Source of the DNA: Deltaproteobacteria bacterium
GTDB taxonomy: Bacteria; Desulfobacterota; DSM-4660; Desulfatiglandales; HGW-15
Direction: 5' to 3'
Assembly (NCBI GenBank): GCA_016926135.1
Contig: JAFGPH010000471.1
Span: 1 to 6,865, forward strand
Length of the DNA: 6,865 nucleotides
The notes below the pieces were generated by a model that was not told the origin of the DNA, did no database searches, and worked only from the letters and a program-made list of their open reading frames with translations. The translations under genes and the position numbers were made by a program. Below, one piece after another: positions 1 through 4,947 of this stretch (position 1 is the first letter of the stretch; each line of letters starts with the position of its first letter).

Positions 1-83
1 CCGCATCGATGACAGGGGCGCCCTCATCCTGATGGAAGAAGAGACGGGGACCCTGAGGAGGGTCATCAGCGGCGAGGTGTCCC
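1..83 (+). repeat. Left copy of diverged direct repeat (birA 3' end)
   Basis: Bases 1-83 align without gaps to 3946-4028, with 13 mismatches by eye (about 84% identity). Similarity stops after the shared GTGTCCC. The repeat may extend left beyond the window. Both copies encode the same BirA-like tail in the same relative frame, so this is a duplicated gene segment rather than a mobile-element end. Confidence 0.8.
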
Positions 84-109
84 TTAGATTGGACGACCAG
101 GCCCGGTGA
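2..109 (+). CDS. birA: Biotin--[acetyl-CoA-carboxylase] ligase, C-terminal end (partial)
   Basis: The frame is open from the window edge to a TGA at 107-109 and gives 35 residues beginning RIDDRGALILMEEETG and continuing with a TLRRVISGEVSLR stretch. The pattern 'ID-x-x-GALIL ... RRV-x-SGEVS-LR' is the usual ending of the small SH3-like C-terminal domain of BirA-type biotin protein ligases, which attach biotin to the biotin carboxyl carrier protein in the cytoplasm. The catalytic domain and start lie outside the window, so neither activity nor a repressor function can be judged. The last residues (LDDQAR) run slightly past the common VSLR ending. A related but broken copy of the same segment lies at about 3884-4057. 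The identification rests on a short tail alone; I am fairly but not fully sure of it. Confidence 0.7.
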   Translation, partial: RIDDRGALILMEEETGTLRRVISGEVSLRLDDQAR

Positions 110-302
110 AAGGGGGCACTGGGACGGCGGATTTGACCTTTCCTGCTTCGTGGCCGATCTCCTCAGGTTTTCTCATCCGGCAAACAGACCCTATCACTCG
201 GCCACATTCTGGACATATCCTGAAGGACGTTGGAGGCCCCTTCCGTCCAGAAATCGCGCACTCAACAGGCAGAGTTGTCATTCATGAATCCGCGTCACGA
301 AC

Positions 303-1556
303 TCACTCGTGGGCACCGCGCAGCTTGAGATTCCAGGGAATGGCCATCGTGTGATCGTCAACCCGGTAGGAGTCCTTTCCTGCATAGACGACAAGGCCCG
401 TCATGATCTTCTCCTTCGGATAGGTTTCCCGAAAGGCGCGAAGTCCTCGTACGTCGTGCCCCGTAACATTGCTCTTACATTTTAGTTCAATCGGATAGAG
501 CCTTCCATCTCGCTCCAAAACAAGGTCCACCTCGGCGCCTCCCCCTGTGCGCCAGTGGTATGCCTGGGGCGGCATTGCCAGTGTGGAGCCCTGGCGGAGG
601 ACTTCGTTCACTGCCCATGTTTCGAACATCGGTCCCAGCATCGGGCTGACTGCGAGCGCATCGGGCGAAGAAATGCGCTGGAGGTAGCAGCCCATTCCGG
701 TATCTCGGAGGAAACCCTTCCGTTTTCCGCTCAAACGCTTGACCGTGTTTCCCTGGTATGGGAACAACTCCAGCCATTGGTAGGTATTGGTCAGAAGATC
801 GAGCCACTTGCGTGCAGTTGCGGGAGTAACCCCAACGTCTCGACCGAACTGGGACGCGTTCACCTCCTGGGCAGTCAGAGCGCCGGCAAGTCCAAGAAAT
901 CGACCAAAGGCAGAGAGCTCTCGGATGTCTTCCATGAGCCGGATATCCCGTTCGACGTAGGTTTGTATGTAGGCACTGAAGTAGTCGGGAACGATTTCGT
1001 CGGGCGAGTCCAGGAGCCCCGGCAGGGAGCCGCGCCACAGGAATCTCGCAAGATTCCCCAACTGGTCCATGGCTCCATCCACCAGGCCCTCCAGGGAATC
1101 CGGATCGTCGAGATATGCCGGAAGCCAGCCGTCTTGACTCCCCCATCCGGAGAGTTCGTAGGCGGTCATACTCTGCAGGGGCAGAATGGCGACGCGCCCC
1201 GCCATGCTCTCGGCGACCGAGCGCAACATGCTGAGGTTCTGGGAGCCGGTCAGGATGTACTGGCCGGGCGAGTCGAGCCGATCCACTCTTCTCTTCAACG
1301 CGGGCAGCAGTTCAGGCACAAACTGGATTTCATCGAGGATCAGGGGCGGTGGGAAATTGTCCAGAAAGAGATCTGGATCTTGCCTCGCTCCAAAAAGATC
1401 CTGGACCGGATCAAAGACGATTATTTTCACCTCAGGAAAGAGGTGGGTCAGCAAGGTGCTTTTGCCCACCTGACGGGCACCCGTGACAAGCACCACCTTG
1501 AAGTAGCTCTTCAGGCGGAGTAGCTTCTCTTCAGCCTGCCGTTTCCGGTAATACAT
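303..1556 (-). CDS. AAA+ ATPase with C-terminal DUF4143 / PD-(D/E)XK-like domain
   Basis: This is a complete ATPase of the AAA_14-DUF4143 family (417 residues), a normal length for these proteins. Numbered from the ATG at 1556, Walker A (GARQVGKST) is at about 26-34 and Walker B (LILDE) at about 72-76. A sensor-like ILTGSQN stretch follows at about 101-107. A helical/winged region with AQEVNASQFGRDVGVTPATA lies near 230-247. The C-terminal nuclease-like motif is E342-V-D344 followed by E357-L-K359, so the PD-(D/E)XK-type residues are intact. A GTG seven codons upstream also opens the frame. I prefer the ATG at 1556 because the minus strand has GGAAAGGA about seven bases before it. The family's role is poorly known; its members are abundant, often multicopy accessory ATPases. 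It stands alone, convergent with birA, and its stop is 193 bases from the birA stop. A second, broken relative is at 3082. Confidence 0.9.
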   Translation of the reverse strand: MYYRKRQAEEKLLRLKSYFKVVLVTGARQVGKSTLLTHLFPEVKIIVFDPVQDLFGARQDPDLFLDNFPPPLILDEIQFVPELLPALKRRVDRLDSPGQYILTGSQNLSMLRSVAESMAGRVAILPLQSMTAYELSGWGSQDGWLPAYLDDPDSLEGLVDGAMDQLGNLARFLWRGSLPGLLDSPDEIVPDYFSAYIQTYVERDIRLMEDIRELSAFGRFLGLAGALTAQEVNASQFGRDVGVTPATARKWLDLLTNTYQWLELFPYQGNTVKRLSGKRKGFLRDTGMGCYLQRISSPDALAVSPMLGPMFETWAVNEVLRQGSTLAMPPQAYHWRTGGGAEVDLVLERDGRLYPIELKCKSNVTGHDVRGLRAFRETYPKEKIMTGLVVYAGKDSYRVDDHTMAIPWNLKLRGAHE

Positions 1557-1628
1557 GGAATCGTCCTTTCCAGGCACCGGCTCACGAGAATTGATGAATG
1601 AGAACGCAGGAAGGACCTATTTGCTGTC

Positions 1629-1657
1629 AGTTTAATATTTATAATGTGAGTTTGCAA
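1629..1657 (-). promoter_or_regulatory. Possible sigma70-type promoter of the AAA+/DUF4143 gene
   Basis: In an AT-rich stretch upstream of the ATPase gene, the minus strand has TTGCAA (1657-1652), 17 bases, then TAAACT (1634-1629). The -35 matches 5 of 6 consensus positions and the -10 matches 4 of 6. It lies about 70 bases before the preferred ATG. It is the best match in the region, but AT-rich DNA gives such matches by chance. Confidence 0.3.
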
Positions 1658-1843
1658 GGTAATTCTGGCGTAGAAAACAAATCCCGGATACCTGCGGTCA
1701 CTTGGACAAATCCAAGGTTTCGCGGCAAGAGGATATCTTGAGGTTCTGGCTATCACAGGCAAGGAAATAGGATTTGAGGCCGGCAACAGACCAGTATGCG
1801 TGTCCCACAACGTGCCGGGTTCGGCAGGGCATCTCTCTGGGGC

Positions 1844-2017
1844 CTACCGACCGCTTTGTTTACCGACCTTTTTACGGACCACGCGACCTCCCTCATAAAC
1901 AACTATGGGGGTATTCGTTTGCTCGGCTATTCTCCTGGCTTGCCTGGCGGCCCTCCGCAATGCAGTGCCGACCTTTGCCAGGTCTTCATCACGCACTGCC
2001 CGCTTGGCCTTCTTCAT
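1844..2017 (-). CDS. Small basic protein coupled to a zeta-like ATPase (57 aa), putative antitoxin-type partner
   Basis: The minus strand reads from ATG (2017-2015) to TAG (1846-1844) and gives 57 residues. It begins [20 protein letters not shown] and has an Arg-rich helix ([13 protein letters not shown]) followed by [17 protein letters not shown] strong GGAGG Shine-Dalgarno lies five bases before the ATG. The ATG overlaps the TGA of the upstream zeta-like frame (ATGA), a sign of translational coupling. From memory, small proteins with the same plan (basic helix, then 'TPLVVY-x-x-G-x-V') often follow zeta-toxin-like COG4185 ATPases, so this looks like the conserved second gene of that pair. 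The frame is intact although its partner is broken. The antitoxin role is inference from position; no DNA-binding fold is evident. Confidence 0.6.
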   Translation of the reverse strand: MKKAKRAVRDEDLAKVGTALRRAARQARRIAEQTNTPIVVYEGGRVVRKKVGKQSGR

Positions 2018-2297
2018 TCTTTCCCTCCTTCCTGCAACAACACGGGCTTTTCGCCCGAGTTGTCATAAAGGCAAAACTTTCCCGCCTTCGCACGTGCGAC
2101 TCGATCTCCTCGATCATAAGCCGGGCTGCCCTGATATTCGCTGATCCGGGCGCAAAAGGGGACAAACCGGCGGCGATAAGGTCAGCGTTCACGAACAAAG
2201 GGCATCCTGCCTCTCTCGGGAGAAATTCCCGAGCAAATGTCGTTTTCCCGGCGCCGTTAGGCCCGGCAATAATGAGGATCTTTCTTTCTGGTTTCAT
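2014..2297 (-). pseudogene. Zeta-toxin-like P-loop ATPase (COG4185 type), internally deleted
   Basis: The first 77 residues from the ATG at 2297 are typical of zeta-toxin-like predicted ATPases: [20 protein letters not shown] with Walker A (GPNGAGKT, 12-19), then [27 protein letters not shown] and a helix ending in ESFAF. Relatives continue with E-T-T-L-S-G and about 100 more residues before a conserved end resembling [14 protein letters not shown]. Here ESFAF runs straight into ATGACAACTCGG, which in the next frame reads [17 protein letters not shown] and stops at TGA 2016-2014. So the middle of the gene is missing, with the junction near 2065-2070, and the tail is out of frame. Read without correction the frame gives a 102-residue chimera ending in shadow sequence of the next gene. 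The catalytic half beyond the P-loop is gone, so activity is unlikely. No strong ribosome site precedes the ATG. Confidence 0.75.
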
Positions 2298-2338
2298 GCC
2301 GCCGCAGCCATATCAATCTCGAAATTCGAATACCCCAT
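2294..2338 (-). other. Possible C-terminal remnant of a gene upstream of the zeta-like ATPase
   Basis: The minus strand has a short open frame reading [14 protein letters not shown]. Its TGA (2296-2294) overlaps the ATG of the zeta-like frame in an ATGA arrangement. The frame stays open upstream for about 20 more codons but has no ribosome site or recognisable motif there. The overlap suggests it is the tail of a deleted upstream operon partner. It could also be chance; I do not recognise the peptide. Confidence 0.25.
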
Positions 2339-2385
2339 CCTGATCCCCCGACCTGAAAGAGCCTGGCGGTGATGCGGAGAGCTTG

Positions 2386-2406
2386 AGTAAGAGTACATGT
2401 CTTACT
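2386..2406. promoter_or_regulatory. Perfect 7-7-7 inverted repeat, candidate operator
   Basis: AGTAAGA, seven spacer bases, then TCTTACT form a perfect inverted repeat of 21 bases. It covers the spacer and -10 of the candidate leftward promoter, the usual position for an autorepressor binding site in toxin-antitoxin-like operons. No repressor gene that would bind it is recognisable; the antitoxin-like gene at 1844 or a deleted partner are candidates. Confidence 0.4.
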
Positions 2407-2417
2407 GGCCTTGTCAA
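2390..2417 (-). promoter_or_regulatory. Candidate promoter reading toward the zeta-like operon
   Basis: The minus strand carries a perfect TTGACA (2417-2412), then 16 bases, then TACTCT (2395-2390). The -35 is consensus but the -10 matches only 3 of 6 positions, so the promoter would be weak or activator-dependent. It lies about 95 bases upstream of the zeta-like ATG and overlaps the inverted repeat at 2386-2406. Confidence 0.3.
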
Positions 2418-2974
2418 GCAATCTCACCGTGGTGGCAGCAGGATCGAGGACTCGAAGGATGGGCTTCTGGTCTCGTTTGGTTCCGGGCTTGGACAACAGA
2501 TGGTGGGGGCCAAGAGTATCCGGTAGGGGGACATCTTGACTAAGTGGACTTCCTGCGGGATTCAGTGTTGGCTCTGCTGGTGAGAAAACAGCAATACCAA
2601 TCCATTAGGCAGAAGATTCCCTCGCCTCTCTTTTCACCTCTTGAAGTTGTTGCCATTCTGCAAAGACTCCGAACCTCAAGATGCTTGGATATGATTCAGA
2701 CATCGCAGCCTCACCCAACCCTTGGATATGAGAGAAATATCCCAGGACCATGGAAACCTGCGATATGAAGAGTGTATTCCATCCGAATCATGTCGTCTGA
2801 AATCGGAGATACAACTTGCCAAGGGTGCAGATTTCCGAGCCCTCGGAATGGGTGGATACAACTTACTGACCCGTAGCTGAGGTGAAGCCCTTTAGACGAG
2901 ACGCGCTTTGTCGTCGGAGGTCCCGGGCTGGGAGGATTTCAGAGGGTATCTACGGCCTGTTCCCTCATGGGAAA
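2418..2974. other. Gene-free stretch
   Basis: I find no convincing gene here. The open frames are under 80 codons and lack recognisable motifs or ribosome sites. Composition is less GC-rich than in phoBR. The only structure I see is a short inverted repeat at 2833-2848 (TTCCGAG, CC, CTCGGAA) and the word ATACAACTT occurring twice, near 2809 and 2856. It is probably non-coding or heavily decayed island DNA. Confidence 0.4.
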
Positions 2975-3019
2975 TTGACAATGCCACCTCAGCCCCATAA
3001 TCGACTCCTCTAAAACCAG

Positions 3020-3047
3020 TTGACAATTCAGGGCATTGGAATATATT
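3020..3047 (+). promoter_or_regulatory. Sigma70-type promoter of the second AAA+/DUF4143 gene
   Basis: TTGACA (3020-3025), 16 bases, then TATATT (3042-3047) match the sigma70 consensus at 6 of 6 and 5 of 6 positions. The expected transcription start falls about 28 bases before the ATG at 3082. A second TTGACA at 2975-2980, followed after 15 bases by CATAAT (2996-3001), may be an additional weaker promoter. Confidence 0.5.
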
Positions 3048-3081
3048 TCAAGCCATGTAAGATATTCTTTCAGCACGAGAA

Positions 3082-3767
3082 ATGATCTATAGGCAGCGCC
3101 TGATCGGGGGCGTGGTGAAATCGGGTGTGCAGTCCTTCCCTGCGGCTGTGATCACCGGCGCTCGCCAGGTCGGCAAAAGCACCTTCCTGCAACACGAGTT
3201 CCCGGATTTCAAGTATGTGAGCCTCGACGATTACGCTGTGCTTGAACAGGCAAGGAGAGATCCCTCGTCCCTATGGAAAGGTGCCGAGAAGGTAATCATT
3301 GACGAGGCCCAGCGGGCGCCTGATGTGTTTTTAGCCATAGCAGGACCAAGAGAATCACCAAATCGCCAAAGCTTTTTGTGGTCGACCCGGCGCTTGCCGT
3401 CTATCTTGCCGGATATCACACGGAAGATGCCTTGCAGTCTGCGCGGGAGGTTGGATCTTTCTTTGAGACGCTCGTCTTCTTGCACCTCAAAGTGGTCTCA
3501 TCTGTTATGGTTCCGCCGCCCCGCATATTTTACTGGAGGACGACAACAGGCAAAGAAGTCGACTTCGTCTTGGAACACGGTAAGAAGCTTCTTGCATTGG
3601 AGGTTAAGCGGACCTCGAACCCATCACTCCGCGACGCAGAACACCTCCTTTCATTTGCCGAAGAGCATCCGCATGTGGCAAGGGGTGTGCTGGTCCACAA
3701 CGGCCCGCTCCTGGGGTGGCTCCATTCAAAGGTCCTGGCGGTTCCATGGTGGTGGCTGGGGGGGTGA
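3082..3767 (+). pseudogene. AAA+ ATPase / DUF4143 family, internally deleted and frameshifted
   Basis: The N-terminus from the ATG at 3082 is a good AAA_14 domain start: MIYRQRLIGG, Walker A GARQVGKST (about 26-34), Walker B VIIDE (about 71-75) and QRAPDVFLAI. Family members then continue with the sensor region and the first part of DUF4143. Here the sequence jumps near 3340-3350 into another frame, which reads RTKRITKSPKLFVVDPALAVYLAG and carries on as the C-terminal DUF4143 domain. That part contains GKEVDFVLEHGKK followed by LALEVKRT (the PD-(D/E)XK-like residues) and ends in VLAVPWWWLGG before TGA 3765-3767. About 230 codons remain against 400 or more in relatives such as the intact gene at 303-1556, so roughly 170-190 codons are lost. 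The uncorrected first frame runs on to 3924 as nonsense. The upstream promoter looks intact. A product with ATPase plus DUF4143 function is not expected. Confidence 0.85.
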
Positions 3768-3883
3768 TGTCGTTGTCTCCGGGACGCTTTTCACGAATTG
3801 TGCTTTTTCACGTGATTCGCTGAAGGGGCAGGAAAGAAAGGTCAAAGCCGGTTCACTCCATCTCTTGAAGGCCTGCCTTGTAA

Positions 3884-4057
3884 TACATCCACGATGTTGC
3901 CTGCCGGCGCCTTTTCAATGGTGAGGCGCTTCGGGGTAAGGGGGTCCGCATCGATGAGAGGGGCGCCCTCATCCTGATAGAAGAGAAGGTAGGGACCCTC
4001 AAGAGGGTCGTGAGCGGCAACGTGTCCCGGAGGTGGTTTGCAGTGAGTTTCCGTTAA
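3884..4057 (+). pseudogene. Remnant of a second BirA C-terminal domain
   Basis: After a TAA at 3881-3883, the frame is open to a TAA at 4055-4057. Its recognisable part reads NGEALRGKGVRIDERGALIL and continues IEEKVGTLKRVVSGNVS, then diverges into RRWFAVSFR. This matches the SH3-like tail of biotin protein ligases and is 20 of 27 residues identical to the birA end at 2-109. The segment upstream (YIHDVACRRLF) is no longer BirA-like, and the catalytic domain is absent: the preceding bases belong to a broken ATPase gene and non-coding DNA. It is therefore a 5'-truncated fragment, not a working ligase gene. It lies about 200 bases before phoB on the same strand. Confidence 0.65.
3946..4028 (+). 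repeat. Right copy of diverged direct repeat (birA 3' end)
   Basis: This pairs without gaps with bases 1-83, with 13 mismatches. The two copies are in the same orientation about 3.9 kb apart, and the whole accessory island lies between them. Confidence 0.8.
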
Positions 4058-4161
4058 GACTGTTTGAGGAGTCCCTTTTCCTGGAGAGAGGTCCCACGGA
4101 GGATCCGGGCAAGGCTGCGCGCCACTGTTGAGTCCATGCAGACTGAAGGCGCGCATCTGAT

Positions 4162-4201
4162 CTAACCATAGCCTTACCAAACCCTAACGCGATCGTAACA
4201 T
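4162..4201 (+). promoter_or_regulatory. PHO-box-like array of 11-base-spaced repeats upstream of phoB
   Basis: CTAAC (4162), CTTAC (4173), CTAAC (4184) and GTAAC (4195) start exactly 11 bases apart. PhoB-family regulators bind tandem direct repeats on one face of the helix with an 11-base period: CTGTCAT pairs in E. coli, TTAACA-like repeats in Bacillus PhoP, TTAAC-like repeats in cyanobacterial SphR. A possible -10 (CATAAC, 4214-4219) lies 12 bases after the last 7-base unit, as in PhoB-activated promoters where the box replaces the -35. The array ends about 56 bases before the phoB ATG, so autoregulation of phoBR is likely. Confidence 0.6.
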
Positions 4202-4257
4202 TGATCGGTCATTCATAACAACAGTCTGACGATTCTCACATCGGGAACGAACCGGAT

Positions 4258-4944
4258 ATGCCGAGACAGAAGATTCTTGTTGTGGATGACGAAGAAGACA
4301 TCCTGGAACTCCTCAGGTTCAATCTGGCCAAGGAGGGGTTTACCGTCGCGTGCGCTGCCTCGGGAGAAGAGGCCCTGAAGGCGGCGAAGGCCGAAGTCCC
4401 GGACCTGGTCCTGCTGGATCTCATGCTTCCCGGCATGGACGGCCTCCAGGTAGCCAGGCGACTCAAGGAAGAGGAGACCACCAGGGCGATCCCCATCGTG
4501 ATGCTGACCGCCAAGGGCGAGGAAAGTGACATCGTGGCGGGCCTGGAGCTGGGGGCCGATGATTATGTCACCAAGCCCTTCAGCAACAAGGTTCTGGTGG
4601 CCAGGGTCCGGGCTGTGTTGCGCAGGAAAGTCAAGGGAGCCGAGGATGAGAAATCGGTTCTGAGGGCACACGACCTCGTCATCCATCCAGGGCGGCGCGA
4701 GGTGCTGGTGAAAGGCAAGATTGTCCAGCTAACCTACACGGAGTTTGGGACCCTGCATTTCCTTGCGAGGAGACCGGGCTGGGTCTTCACCCGTTCCCAG
4801 ATCGTGGATGCCGTGAGGGGAGACGACTATTTTGTAACCGACCGGGCCGTGGATGTGCAGATCGTGGGCCTGCGCAAGAAGTTGGGAAGCGCGGCCAGGT
4901 GCATTGAGACGGTCCGGGGCGTTGGATACCGGTTCAGGGAATAG
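4258..4944 (+). CDS. phoB: Phosphate regulon response regulator PhoB (OmpR family)
   Basis: This is a 228-residue, full-length OmpR/PhoB-type transcription factor. The receiver domain (about 4-122) has the acidic pocket D10-D11 in ILVVDDEEDILELL, phosphoacceptor D54 in LLDLMLPGMDG, T84 in MLTAKG, Y103 and the invariant K106 in VTKPF. The winged-helix DNA-binding domain (about 133-227) has LTYTEFGTLHFLARRPGWVF, the recognition-helix stretch DRAVDVQIVGLRKKLG, and ends with IETVRGVGYRF. When phosphorylated by PhoR it should bind PHO boxes and activate phosphate-uptake genes. The repeats at 4162-4201 suggest it controls its own operon. The ribosome site is weak (GGGA about 14 bases before the ATG), but the protein starts exactly where the family does. 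phoR follows after three bases. The assignment to PhoB rather than another OmpR-family member rests on the PhoR partner and overall similarity. Confidence 0.93.
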   Translation: MPRQKILVVDDEEDILELLRFNLAKEGFTVACAASGEEALKAAKAEVPDLVLLDLMLPGMDGLQVARRLKEEETTRAIPIVMLTAKGEESDIVAGLELGADDYVTKPFSNKVLVARVRAVLRRKVKGAEDEKSVLRAHDLVIHPGRREVLVKGKIVQLTYTEFGTLHFLARRPGWVFTRSQIVDAVRGDDYFVTDRAVDVQIVGLRKKLGSAARCIETVRGVGYRFRE

Positions 4945-4947
4945 GGC

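Noticed and set aside
225..248. Inverted repeat GGACG ... CGTCC between the convergent birA and ATPase genes, as a bidirectional terminator
   Set aside because: Only five clean pairs with a large, poorly paired interior and no T tract on either strand.
84..281. Minus-strand open frame of 65 codons with a CPECGRVIGSVC segment
   Set aside because: The two cysteine pairs are incomplete for a zinc ribbon, there is no clear ribosome site, and the frame overlaps the end of birA on the other strand. It is more likely chance.
555..1523. Long plus-strand open frame opposite the DUF4143 ATPase
   Set aside because: It lies entirely antisense to a gene with clear Walker and nuclease-like motifs, and its translation has no recognisable features.
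1774..2343. Plus-strand open frame of 189 codons
   Set aside because: It is antisense to the zeta-like frame and the small gene, which have motifs and ribosome sites; its translation is low-complexity and unrecognisable.
2257..2496. Minus-strand open frame of 79 codons upstream of the zeta-like gene
   Set aside because: No recognisable motif or ribosome site; it runs into the zeta-like gene in another frame and covers the candidate promoter and operator.
2544..2768. Plus-strand open frame of 74 codons in the gene-free stretch
   Set aside because: No ribosome site and no recognisable sequence; length expected by chance.
2833..2848. Inverted repeat TTCCGAG-CC-CTCGGAA
   Set aside because: A perfect 7-base arm with a 2-base centre, but no promoter or gene next to it; I keep it only as a note within the gene-free stretch.
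3842..4180. Minus-strand open frame of 112 codons opposite the birA remnant
   Set aside because: The opposite strand matches the BirA tail at the protein level and in the duplicate copy, so this frame is a shadow.
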